NCBI GenBank assembly: GCA_012976225.1 | Contig: JAAVVG010000022.1 | Span: 310,001-374,000, forward strand | Length of the DNA: 64,000 nucleotides | Reading direction: 5' to 3' | Source: Golubevia sp. BC0850 | Lineage: Eukaryota > Basidiomycota > Exobasidiomycetes > Golubeviales > Golubeviaceae | Shown here: positions 1-11,351 of the stretch, in pieces | Position numbering within the stretch: the first letter of the stretch is position 1 | Layout of the letters: every line of letters begins with the position of its first letter | Program-made: the position numbers and the translations under genes | The notes under the pieces: generated by a model | What the model was told of the DNA's origin: nothing | What the model saw: the letters and a program-made list of their open reading frames with translations, nothing else | Databases searched by the model: none

Positions 1-204
1 GAAAAGGGGAGAGATCAAGGTGCAATTTGGCAGCACCTTTTGAAATGGAAGCTTCCCATCTCTTCTCTCTCGACACACTTCCTCGCGTTCTGACGTGTTT
101 TCCAGTCTGATTCTTCTCGAACTGACTTTCAAATTTAACTGCCTCTTGTTCCGACGCGCTTTCATACCTAGTCCCACCCCATCATCTCAGTTCGAGTTAC
201 TCAC

Positions 205-1138
205 GATTGTCGATAGCTGCTCTCAGATAGTACGGAACATCGTACTCCCTGATATCAACAATGCATTCCTCTGGATCCAAATTCTTGAGTCGTGTTCCAC
301 CAGCACCAGTGAAACCAGCACCTTTCCTCTTCTTCCCTTTCCCCATATTCCCATTCCAACCATCTCCATCTTGGTCTCTTGTCCAATCAGGGTTCATGAG
401 ATCGTCATCGAACCCAATCTCCATTGCAGCATCTCCTCCTGATGATTCAATTCCTTCCAAATTAGAAGAGGCAGTTAATACATCAGCATAAGTATCAATA
501 GCATCTCTTTGTTTGATAGATTTTTGAGCTAAAGGTAGCAATTCTTTCCTCACGTCTAAGAGATCATGAACATTTGAGAAAGATAATCGTAGATAGATTC
601 TTGAATGACCAATTAAATGATTTGGTAATTTCAAATCTTCTTTCCTTTCCCTTTTAACACTCGAAAGAGTTGATTCGTAATTCCTGTTTAACCATTCTTC
701 AACTGAGCTTTCAGTTCCAGGTCTACAAGCTATTAAGAAGTAGGGTTGGAATTGCAGTGTGATCTTGAATGAAGATGAATCATCTTCTATGAAATAGAAA
801 TCTACTGCAGATTTACCAACTGAATTTAAACCATCTGGATCTGGAATGATTGTAGGATGCATATTCACTAACCATGCTTGTCTGTTTGGACCAGGTTCCA
901 ATCTCTCGAAACCTAACCTTGTATCTATTTCATCCCTCGAAGCAGCAGCTGCGAATCTATCTTCATTAGTTGTTGAGGCCTCTGAAGCTGAAATGAGTGA
1001 GGCTGAAGCAGAAGTTGAGGCTTTGGATCTGTAATTTCTACCAGCTCCTCCTCCTCTCTTCTTGAAACTTCCTCGAGATGATGTTAATCCGAATGTCTTT
1101 TGTGCACCACCAGAGGTTCCTCCTCTTGATGCTGGCAT
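205..1138 (-). CDS. POL2: DNA polymerase epsilon catalytic subunit, N-terminal exon (partial)
   Basis: First coding exon (311 codons plus one base) of the leading-strand replicative polymerase, a nuclear replisome enzyme. The exon starts at ATG 1138 with a basic, Gly/Ser-rich N-terminal tail. It then carries hallmarks of Pol epsilon N-termini: a [10 protein letters not shown] segment (about residue 72), WLVNMHPT (about residue 89), and [20 protein letters not shown] near the exon end. The exonuclease and polymerase domains lie beyond the left edge. The exon ends at a GTGAGT donor (204 downward). I see no coding continuation in bases 1-190, so the first intron appears to be at least 204 nt long. 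The family call rests on recognising these conserved stretches and I consider it secure; only the missing part of the gene is unknown. Confidence 0.9.
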
Positions 1139-1556
1139 CCTACTGGAAGGTGGAAGGTGGATAGTTGATGGTGATGTCGTGGTGAGTAGTGTAAAGCATC
1201 GCGAAGCCCTAAGTTGTTTCGCGACGTGAACAAGGCTTCAGGGTCCAGTGAGAAAGTCCTCCCTCTCCTTTCATCAGATAAGGAGAGGCGAAAGGCATAG
1301 ATTCTGAAAAAGGAATTGCAATTCAAGACAAGTCGACACTCTGTTTCTTGTGAGTCAAAGAGTGTTGAGGAGACGAGGCGTAATGAGAAGATTGCTATAC
1401 AAGTATAGAGTGCTTTGTGGCGAACCAAAAGGAGCCTCAATTCTCCATGACGAATCTTGAAGAATACAGGTCAGAATGATCTAGAGGAGAGGCAAAAGAG
1501 GGAAGGAAGATGTCGCCTGCACGCTCTGCTGTTCTCTCTCTCTCTCTGTCCTCCAT
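1139..1556. other. Intergenic spacer, POL2 / F-box gene
   Basis: It holds the POL2 promoter and 5' leader and the 3' end of the F-box gene. The open frames here (such as 1084-1440 minus) overlap the POL2 exon in another frame and show no recognisable domain. Nothing else is seen. Confidence 0.5.
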
Positions 1557-4500
1557 CTATTCTTGCTTCTCCTCCCCTCGGTCCCATCTCCTTGAATCTA
1601 CACGATAGTAAGACGCGGGACCTGTAGGTCCGGAATCCTCGTGTTCGGCAGAAGTCCACGTTCCATACATTGGCGAACGAGCTCCAGCACAACCAGGCTG
1701 AATTAATTCCAATCGCCATCTATCTTCTCCACTGCTCAAGAGAAAGAAAGAGAAAATCAAGTCAGTTTGAATCATAGAAGAGAGCTGTTTCTCATTTCTA
1801 TTATACTGACTCATATCTATGGACTACCGTCCAATGAATCCCAACTATCTCCTTAGGACTTGAAGATGCATTCGAGCTGCCTCCAATCCTTTCTCCAGGA
1901 GCGTAGATAGGCCTAACAAGTCCATGAGCTTCACCTCTTGGAATTGAAGTCAGCCCATTTTGGGTCAGAGTCCTTCCTTTGAATCTCAAAGGAGGATAGC
2001 GATCATCTTTCCCTACTAAATCGTCCTCGATTTGTTCGTCCGGAGTCTTGCTTTTGAATCCATCCTCATCCTTTTCGAAACCAGGCTGAGAAGATAAGGG
2101 CAGAAGTTCCAATTCCAAGTTGAGACAATCGCCTACTGCCTCTTCCTTGCCTTCTAAAGTGATAGCTTGTCTCATGATAGAAAGAGAAGCTGTGTTGGAT
2201 CGAAGCCAACTTCTTGGATTAATAGAGCTTGATGCTTGACTTGAAGATCCTGTCTCTTGACATGAAGATTGAGCTGCAACAGCTGCTTCTTCAGCTTGAG
2301 AACCTAGAGCAGCATTGAAGATTAGAAAGTCAGAGAAATCCAAGAACGAATAAGTCCCAACGTGAACTCCTTCAACATGAGCCCAATCTTTAGGTTTCTC
2401 TTCTTTGATTTCCTTTTCTTTCCCCTTCCCTCGATTTTGACTTCCTTTGACGTCCTTATTAGAGCCTAGCGATTCTGTCATCTCGTCATTCTCGTTTCTC
2501 TTTTCTTGATCTTCTCGAATCTCTTCATCTAACAAAATTTCACCTCTGGAATTCTCAAAGTCAGACCTAGGAATCAATAACCTTCTTCTTCTTTCGAACT
2601 TCTTAATTAAATCTAACTGATCTGCTTCGTCTTGAAGTTGACCCTTGGTCTTGACTCCATCTTGGGGAATACTGCTTGGGAACTTTGGAGGCGGGTTTGC
2701 ACTTTGATCACCATAGACACCAATCGGTAAATCAAACCCGCGGCCCCAACCCTCCCTAAGAGCACTTTGAAGGTTCGTGTAAGTCACCAACATTATGGCT
2801 TCCAGTTGTTGCCAATCGATAGTCTTCTGGAACTTCATCAGCCCATCACTTCCTTCCCTCTCAATCGCCCTTTCTTTTCCTTTTCCCTTTTCCTTCACTT
2901 GAGCCTGAGATTTCTGGATCTTCCCACCGAGTTCCTCTCTAACTCTACTCCCAGCCCAATCTCTCAAAGTTTGCCTAGTCTGACCAAAATGGCCAATATG
3001 CAATCCACCAAAAGCCTCTTCGTCATCTGAATCTGTATCTCCATCGTCAAAGAAATCATCTTCTTCCACTACGATCTCTTCGCCATCCGAATTGTCTTGG
3101 AAGATTTGCATCATCGACAGTTCATCCTCTTCTGGATCTCCTGCATCTAAAATCAAATCTGGATTTGTAGAGACTGTTGGATCGATGTTGAGGGTTGGAG
3201 GAGTTGCGGCTTCGGGTTGAAAATCTGGATCATCTTCCGAGTCGTAATTTTCCATCGAAGCAGCGACTGCAAAGTCTAGAACTGATGCTAAAGATGGTAA
3301 AGCTCTGGTTCCATTTGACGAGGAGGCATGAGAGACTGGAGGGGGTGAAGCTAGAGTTGCAGCTGGAGTGATTGAGAATTCTCTTTGAACTTCTCTTCGA
3401 AGACTATCTCCATCTTCGTCATTCTCCTCTCCTTCTTCTTCAGTTTGAATCTCTTCTTCTTCACTAGTTCCAACTCCCACAAAATCTTCCTCGTCACTTT
3501 CATCTTCGATGTTTTCAGCAACTTCTGCTGCCTTTTCTTTGCCTTTAATGTACTTCTCTTTGACTCCAACAGCATCACTTCCCTCTTCTTTCCTCCTCCT
3601 CCAACTTTCTTCTGATTCTCTCCAAGCTTTGAAAGGTCCCCAACCGTTCTCATAAGAATATCTACTAGCATCATAAACCCTCTCCCTCGCTTTAGTTCTA
3701 AGCCTTGAGTCTCCAATTCCTCCATTCTTTGAACCCAAATTATAAGAGGCTGCTCTTTGAGCGTCCGGGGCGACGAAATCGTACCAAGGTGCAGGTTCCG
3801 GAGTCGCTTGTTCGTTGTCGTCTTCGGCCATTCCACCAGGTTGAGCATGAACTTGAACTTGAGCTTGAGTACCTAGAAGACCATCAGTGATGATGGTTTG
3901 AGAAGGTTGAACTTGGTTGGCATCGTGAGGACCGAAGAGAGGTAGAGCTGGAAAAGTTCCATCATCTCCAACTTTTGAACTGATAGATTTTTCGGCTAGG
4001 CTTGCCTGACTGTCAGATTCATCCTCCTGAGAAGAGAAAGAGGAGAAAGAATCTCTTCTACTTTGTTTTCCACACTTTTCCTTTCCCTTTCCCTGGACAT
4101 CTACTGCTAAATCTCCATTACCGATTCTTTGAGTCTTTGAAGTCTCAAGCGAGAACTTTCTGACTCCATGTAAGCAATGGATCTGAGCTGCTAATTCTTC
4201 ATTGATAGTCTTATCTTTTCCGCCATCTCTAACCTGTCTAATGGCAATCTCATCAACTTCAGAAGGTAACCACCCTTTCTTCAAGAGAGTGTGAAGCCCG
4301 AGAGGATAATTATTGTAGCTCAATCTTGTAGATCTTCTTTCTGGCTTTGAAGGGGAAGAGGAGAAGCTTTCGTTTGGAGGATCTCTGGCTCGGGATCTGA
4401 TTGCTGGATCATCAGCCAATAACTTCATTCCCCAATCTTCCAAGCTTGAGATAGTTTCTCTTGGATAGATAAATTTGGACCATCTTTCATCCCCCTTTGT

Positions 4501-5268
4501 TGACTTCGAAAAGATTGAGGAGAGACTTGAAGTGGTCTTTGAAGAGGGGAGGGAGGAGTTTGGATATGAGGGATAAATTTGACGTGGCGCTCGAGATCTG
4601 AGGATTGAGAGCAAAGACTTGAGAGTTGATGAATGGTTGAGGATCTGAGGAATGCCAATTGAGAAGAGAGAGAGAGGGGGGGGCATGGAGATAGAGATGG
4701 GGCAATTGATGAGCAAGAGCTACTTCAGGTTGGCCTTCCTTTCCGACTCCTACTGAAATCCCTGATCACTTCAAATAGTCTCACTGCTATACCTTCATCC
4801 TCTCCGCCTCTCTTGATGGTCCCAACAGCTTTGCTCCTTCTCTTGATCTCATCAGATGTCACCCATTCATCACTGTCCACCTCTTTCGGCTTCTCCCCTT
4901 CCTCCAAATCCTTCAGCTTCGAAAAAGATTTCCCTTTCCATTTCCGATCAGCTTCGATATCCGCTGCTTTCCATCCACTGGTAGAGCTGGGCAAGTCCCA
5001 TCTCTTGGATCCAACCGCTTTCCAAAGATGCTGAGAGCTCTCTACGTGATCGATGTAGGCATTCAGTGCTTTTGAAGATTGGGTCAAGGATGATAGAGAA
5101 TGAACTGGAAGGATCGATACGACTAGGTGAAGAACCTGAATGGAAAGAGGTTGAACGTCGGTGATAAGGATGGGAAGAGGAGAGTGCTGGGATTGTAGAA
5201 TGACTCACCTCTGGTGGAAGATTGATCAATTGATTCCAATCAGATCCTTTGGGATTAGAATCATTCAT
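1557..5268 (-). CDS. Large F-box protein with fungal C-terminal substrate-type domain
   Basis: Four exons: 5268-5209, 5135-4785, 4719-1811 and 1731-1557, giving about 1164 residues. An F-box spans the first intron: LPPE closes exon 1 and VLHLVVSILPVHSLSSLTQ opens exon 2. A long acidic, Ser/Glu-rich middle follows. The C-terminus has a domain I associate with fungal F-box proteins (possibly related to the FBXO31 cyclin-D1-binding fold): VHVGTYSFLDFSDFLIFNAA, EAVGDCLNLELELLPL, then IVGIHWTVVHRY joined to DGEDRWRLELIQPG across the last intron (donor GTCAGT at 1810). It is likely a substrate receptor of an SCF ubiquitin ligase; the substrate is unknown. The intron 4784-4720 is the least certain, chosen because it removes an in-frame stop and keeps phase; another frame near 4705-4490 is also open. 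Confidence 0.75.
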
Positions 5269-6114
5269 CTTGGCAAGAGGAGGATATGATGAGTTGGAAG
5301 GAAAGAACTAAGAACTCTCGAAAAGGTAATCTCACTCGGTGTGCACTGCCGAAGGAGGTGGCCAACACAAAATCAGACTTGAGAGGGTGAAGCAAATCAG
5401 TTCCAGAATCTAGTCAGAGAACTCAATGATGTTCATGGGGAGAGCAAAAACAAATCAGAGCAGACAAGAAAACGGAAGATGCCAAGTAAAATGAAGGAGG
5501 GAAAAGGGGGGAAGGAGGGGGGGGGGAGAGAGAATCGAGAATCTAGAGATCAATTGTTTAAAAGTTCGAACTAAAGGGCATCATTTACATTCAGTAACTT
5601 GACACGTGATAGTAGAAGAAAGCGGGAGTAGAGCTCTTTGATTGGAGCCGTCCAGAGTCGCAGATGGCGAAGCTCTCCTGAACCTTTGGAGCCACGGCGA
5701 AGGAGTATGTGCAAGTTAAAATAGAAGATTCGATGTTCCAGAGTAACTTGGGATGAAAAACTTGCATCATCATCTAGGAGAGGGGTGGACACATTGTCGA
5801 GCTGAAAGGCAGTTTTCTCCTTTTGCCTTGTCGCCAACTTGTTTCATCTCATTTTCCCATACAACACAAAACCCTTTCGTTACGTTATCAGACTATAAAC
5901 TCGAAAGAGTGAAAAGAAACGTGAACCAGGATTGCATTGATATGGAGAGATTGGATGTGAAAAAAGATTTGGCTAAAATACAAAGAAGTGAGCTCACGAA
6001 CGAATGATAAGAGAAAGAAGAACCCAGATGAAGAAATAGGATGACAAGAGGTTGAACGAAAAGAATGCGAAAGAGAGAGATGAGGTGTTTAAAAAAGATT
6101 AGAAAAATGACTTT
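5269..6114. other. Intergenic region, F-box gene / NOG2
   Basis: It contains the upstream region of the F-box gene and the 3' flank of NOG2. A G-run of 10 lies at 5517-5526 in a purine-rich stretch. The short open frames at 5571-5837 (minus) and 5753-6007 (plus) have no start context or domain that I trust. No gene is called. Confidence 0.5.
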
Positions 6115-9100
6115 TCATTTCCTTCCACCAGCTTTTCTCTTCCCACTAGCCACCTTGGGAGGACCTCTCTCTCTCTTTTTCTTCTCGTTAGGAATCACCA
6201 CCTTATTTTTATTTTTATTCTTAACATTGGCATGAGTGTAATAATTCTCAGCCTTACGTTTAGAAGTAGTCATTCTAGGTTCTTTCTTCGTTGTCGATTT
6301 CTTCTCTTCCACTTCTTGATCTTGATCTTGATCTTCAGTTCCAAAAGATACATCAGCATTACGTTTCTTTGAAGCTCTTGAAGTAGTAGCTTCGAGAATT
6401 CTTGAAACATCAGCATCATCTTCATCGTCATCGTCTTCTTCTTCTTCCGAGACATCACCTATGTTGCTATATTCACCATTTCCAGCAAATACGTCTTCCC
6501 ATTTCAATTCTTCCAATCCAACGTCATCATCACTTTCCTCTTCTTCTTCCTCTTCATCGTCTTCGACTTGTTCATCATCACTGTTTGCTAATTCAGCCTC
6601 CTCCTCACCGTCTTCCTTGTCCATTTCAAAGTCTTCATCATTACCACCAGTATTGTCTTCCTTATCGAACTTTGAGAGTACAGCAATCTGTCTAAGAGGT
6701 TGTTCAACTCCTTTGACTCTCTTCTTAAGATCTACAGGAGTGTTGTTAGCACTAGTAGCACTTGGATGAACAGCTTGAGGTTTCTCAACAGCCTTAGATT
6801 TCCCTTTCAAATCCTTCTTTTCAGGTTCAGGAGGAGCAGCAAAGTAAGGAATTTTTCCTCTAATCCAATCATTCAGAACCATCTTGGCAACAGTTTCATA
6901 ATCAGGTTCACCACCTTTTAAAAGTTTCCCCATTCTCTTTGCGATTTGACCTAAGAAATCTTCATGATCTTTCCAATTCTTAACGTTGTAGGTTTTCTGA
7001 ATGTATTCCTTCTTGACTCTGTTTAATAACGCTGGAACATGCTCAGCTGGAGTTTCTAAATTTTCAACTCTAACCACTCCTTTTAAAACTGTATCGGTTT
7101 CTGAATCGTGTTTTCCAATTGGTACGATTCCAGGACAATCTACTAGATAAATTCTTCTCATCAAAGCAACGTATTGCCAAACCTTGGTCTCACCTGGAAT
7201 TGGAGCGACTGTACAGACCTTCTTCTTCTTTAAAGTGTTGATGACTGAAGACTTTCCTACGTTTGGATAACCAACTAATCCAATTGAGATTTGTTTCTTG
7301 TCGGAATGTAGAACTGAGAATTGACGAAGTAGTTGGATCAAAGATCCTTTACCGAAAGAGTTGTTAATGGAAGCATGGAAAGCTAGAGTTGGACAAGTTT
7401 TTGAGAGATATTTCACCCAACGAGCCTAGAGGGAGATCGATTGCGAGAAAGAAATAAGGAAGAGAAGAGGTGTCAGTGAAAAGAGCAATCGAGGAGCATG
7501 AGATCAAACTCGGTCAAAGAGAATTGAGAGATGGGAAACTAAGAAGGAAATGTATATCTCAAAACTACGAGCAAGTGGTCTCTCAAAGCCAGATCGAATC
7601 AACGAACCAACCTCAAGCCTTCTAACTCAACTCATTCGGGATCTCGTCTTCGATTGTCAACAAACCCCCGACATAGGTCCAAACCGGCGGGGAAGGATCC
7701 ATACGTGGGTCAAACGACATCCAAATCCATGGGAAAAGGAGCGTTTTTGACAAATGGGAGTGACAATCGAGAACGTTTCTCTCCCACATTCGTAACAGAT
7801 TCACGTGCCATGGAGGTTTCTTTTTAAGAAAAGGCGAACGGCTCTTGACTTGATTGTGGGGGGTCTTTGGAGGAAGGCGAGAGGGAGAAGAAGTCTTTTG
7901 AAGAAGGGACTTTCCTTCATCTACCCTTCCCATCTTCTTTCCATTACTTTCTCTCTGATCATTCCTTGATCTTCTCTCGTTTCCCTCATGAACTTTCTCC
8001 TACTCCTCGATTCAACGCCCAACTAGTTTCCAACCAAATCCAATCTGCCCTCCAGCGTTTCCTCTGCCAAAGAAAAAAACTCACCGTAACCCAGGTAGGA
8101 ACCAAGTCAACCTTATTAAGTAAATAAACCAAATGTTTGTGAGGTTTCTCTTCTCTAATATGTTTCTCAACACTAGTACATCTAGTTCCCAAAGGATCTC
8201 TAACATCAAGTACATGAATCACCACATCAGAACTATCAATGACCTTATAAAGTTCAGCCCAAATCCTTCTACTCTGACCTTTGGAATAACTAGGAGCAGA
8301 TCTACCTCTAACCACAGGAGCTGAAAAAGGTTCAGGTTCATTTAAACCAACAGCATCTGCTAAGGCTGAAAATCCACCATCCTCATTTGTAAATGAATTT
8401 GGTTCAAGATCAGGATCTCTAGCACCGATTTCAGTTTCACCTGTAACCATTCCTTTGCCATTTGCCTTAGCTTCTAGTTCCTCTTGTTTCAAAAACTCTT
8501 CTTCTCCTTGTTCCCAACCTTTTGCTGCTAATTCTTCAAAGGTTCCCATTCCTCCTTCTAATCTAGGTCGCTTACGTTGAGATCCAGGTCCAAAAGTTGA
8601 TGCAAAAGATTCTACTGAGGTTAAGGCTCCGTTACGTTCTTTGTTGGATGAAGTTGCTGGATCTTGAATCAAGGAAACTGGTAATTTGTTACGTCGGAGT
8701 AGAACTGAATAGGGATCTGAAACTTTTGAAGCTAGGGAATCTCGGAAATGGGAGAGAGCGTCTTGAGAGATTACTCTTGTGTTTCCTGAGGAAGTGAGAG
8801 GGAGAGAAGAGGGGAGGAGGAGAGGTTAGGATGAGAGAAGAAGGGTAGGAAAAGGAAGGACAAGCCACCGGCATCCATCCCTACTCACCAAACCACCTCC
8901 TATCAGGTTGAACTCTACCAGGTTTGGCATCACTAGATTGAAACTCTTGGTTCTGAATGACTTTTCCAGAAGCGTCTCGAATGGCTTTGGTTGCGATTCC
9001 ATTCTTGGAATGCATCTTGACCATCTTTGCCTGTCTGGCATCACGGTAAAAGTTCTCTCCTCTGAGCAAGAAAGGAAGGAAATTGAGAATGAGTTGTTAG

Positions 9101-9305
9101 ACAAAGAAAGGGGGAAAGAAGATTCAGAGGGGAGGGGGCGGGAAATGGGGGAAGAAGGAAGGAAGAAGAAGAAGAGAGAGGAAGAAGGAAAGGAAAGATG
9201 TACCGATCTACTCTGTACTCACTTTACATGTTTGATTCCAGCAGGCGATTTACTAACTTGAGTCTTCTTCTTTGCACCTCCTTTGTCTTTCTTCGTGATA
9301 GCCAT
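6115..9305 (-). CDS. NOG2: Nucleolar GTP-binding protein 2 (60S ribosome assembly GTPase)
   Basis: Four exons: 9305-9223, 9061-8889, 8785-8085 and 7425-6115, giving 755 residues. Nog2/Nug2/GNL2 joins pre-60S particles in the nucleolus and nucleoplasm and acts as a placeholder for Nmd3. Hallmarks are the N-terminal [14 protein letters not shown] and [11 protein letters not shown], then a circularly permuted GTPase: G4 [12 protein letters not shown] (about residue 310), [12 protein letters not shown]1 GYPNVGKSS (about 370), G3 DCPGIVP. The C-terminus is acidic and then Lys-rich (nucleolar targeting type). The join [13 protein letters not shown] shows that the third intron (8084-7426, 659 nt) is real and contains no missing coding sequence, which makes it by far the longest intron in the window. 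The gene is head to head with the makorin gene, 148 bp between starts. Confidence 0.95.
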
Positions 9306-9453
9306 AATGTGAATGTGATGTGAGTGGTTCTGAGAAGAAGATTTGCCCAGAAGGAAAATTGTTAGAGCAGAAAGGCCGAAGACAAGCCCGACCTTGTACG
9401 CCTAATCGCCAATCCCTTCCTTAAACTCCCTCTCAATTCTCTCGCAAACCACA

Positions 9454-11012
9454 ATGTCATCCAGAACTCGAAGAAGAGAGTCTGGAGCGTCTGGAGCGTC
9501 TGGAGCGTCTGGAGCGTCTGGATCTACTGCTGCTTCAAGTTCAAGGAATTCTAATAGACCAGTTTGCGTTTTCTTTCAACAAGGAAGCGGTTGTTGGAAG
9601 AAAGAGAAATGTCAATTCAGGCATTTAGATCCAACTAGAAGAGCCAATCAAACTTCTGTCTCTTCAATTTCTATTAACAATAACTCGGTTCAAGCAGATC
9701 AACATATTCCGAACAATCCAACTCCTTGCAAGTTCTTTGACGCTGGGTTAGTAGACACGGAGGAGGCAATCTCTTTCGTTCGTGATTCACTCATCTCTCC
9801 CTCTCTCTCTCTCCTTCTTTGATTCGTCCACCCCCCTTCTTTATTCTTTTCTGATTGGTATGGTCTCAGATTCTGTCATCGTGGAAATAATTGTTGGTTC
9901 ACTCATATGGATCCATCGGATTTGGCTTCTACTTCCACCATCCCAAATCCGACTCAATTCAGATCTACCCCCATTTTTAACTCTCGCTCTTCAACTGCTA
10001 CTTTGAGAACCAGCAACACCACCGACAACCCTACAAACCCTCCAAGTGCTGGAGGTTCAAGTTCTGCTGTACCAATCGAAGCACCAATCGAATGGGAGTG
10101 TGGTATCTGCATGGAGGTTCCAAGCAGTTTCGGTCTTCTTGGTAAGCAACATTATCATCCTCTTTTTTCGCATGAGAATTGCAAGGACTCGAACGCTGAC
10201 AACTTTCAATGGCCCTCTCCCCCTCACCTTCTCCCCCCCCCCCCCAAGAATCTTGTTCTCACGCCTACTGCCTAACCTGCATAATGAATTGGAGAACTCA
10301 AGAACGTGAAGATTTAGCAGGACGTAAATCCTGTCCATCTTGTAGAACTCCTTCGAACCTAGTCATTCCATCTTCACTTTTCCATCTACCTGGACCAGTC
10401 AAAGAAACCATTATTGAAAATTACAAACTTTCATGTTCTTTGAAACCCTGTAAGAATTTCTCTAGATCAAAGAAAAGAGTCATAGATGAAAAAGTTAGAA
10501 GGTTTATAGGTTTCGGATCTTCATCCACTGGAAATTCAAGAGAGATTAGAGATTATAGACGTTCTTTAGAATTAGATCCTGAGATTCATGGGAGGTGTAT
10601 CTTCGGGAAAGATTGTCTCTATAGTCATGATGGTTATGTTTTTCAAAAAGGGTTTGAAGAATTAAAGATGGAAAGTGCTGAGAGAGATTTGATAAGAGAT
10701 GAGGAAAGAAGAAGAAGAAGTAGAGGTGGAAGAAATAGAAGAAATGGTTCAAGAGGTGGAGGTGGAATGATGGCTCAATTCTTACAAACTTTCGCGGGTT
10801 TAGTTGATGAAGAGAATTTACAACAAGCTATGAACATGAATGGTATTAGCGTTCAAGACATTCTGGATTTACAGGAAAGATTAAATGGTGGAGATTTAGA
10901 ATCTTTTGAAGATGTTTTGGCTGAAGCTATTGGAAATATTGTGGTTGAAGATAGTGATGAGGAAGATGTTTGGGATGATGCTGATGCCGAAAGTGATGAA
11001 GATGCTCTTTGA
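9454..11012 (+). CDS. MKRN: Makorin-type RING / CCCH zinc-finger E3 ubiquitin ligase
   Basis: Three exons: 9454-9746, 9870-10141 and 10249-11012, giving 442 residues. Domains in order: CCCH finger 1 (CVFFQQGSGCWKKEKCQFRH, about residues 33-52); CCCH finger 2 (CKFFDAG joined across intron 1 to FCHRGNNCWFTH, about 92-110); a RING domain starting CGICMEV and continuing in exon 3 with CSHAYCLTC and CPSC; and a last CCCH-like finger ending GRCIFGKDCLYSH. The C-terminal tail is acidic (SDEEDVWDDADAESDEDAL). This order is that of makorins, which ubiquitinate RNA-associated targets. The last finger has an insertion of roughly 40 residues between CKNF and GRC. Near the start the protein has a Gly-Ala-Ser run encoded by a 9-bp tandem repeat. 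Intron 2 ends with 13 C then AAG, an unusual acceptor forced by RING continuity. Confidence 0.9.
9481..9522 (+). repeat. 9-bp minisatellite in makorin exon 1
   Basis: Four perfect copies of TCTGGAGCG followed by a partial copy, in frame, encoding Ser-Gly-Ala repeats at the disordered N-terminus of the makorin protein. Copy number is likely to vary between strains by slippage (inference). Confidence 0.9.
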
Positions 11013-11351
11013 ACTTTATAATTCTAAAGAGATTCTCTCTTTCATCGAGAGAACAGACTAATGATCAGACTCAATTTAAAAAAAGCTTTCTAATAAACTG
11101 CCTCCTCAAGTAACGAAAACGAATTACATAATCAGAATCACAAAATCAACAAACAGTTCCTTTCTCTTCCAGGCGTAAATTTTCGACCCCTCCTTCTTCT
11201 TCCTATTTCTCAGCCCCTAAATTTTCTCCCTTCCAATCATCTTTCCAATCAAAGTTCTCCCAATTTCTCAATCAATCGCAAAAAAAATCATAACTCAATT
11301 TTCAATCCATGTATTTCTTCTGCTCCTTAGCTTTCCTACAATCCCTTTCCT
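11013..11351. other. Convergent 3' region
   Basis: A tail-to-tail spacer between the makorin gene (+) and the decayed F-box gene (-). It is AT-richer than its surroundings, with A-runs at 11078-11083 and 11280-11287 that could serve as polyadenylation context. No gene is seen. Confidence 0.5.

Noticed and set aside
1-190. A second POL2 exon at the left edge
   Set aside because: The reverse complement shows no frame resembling the conserved sequence expected after AAIDN and no convincing acceptor.
7550-7933. Open frames inside the long NOG2 intron as an independent gene or missing exon
   Set aside because: The NOG2 protein joins perfectly across the intron, and the frames on both strands overlap without any recognisable domain.
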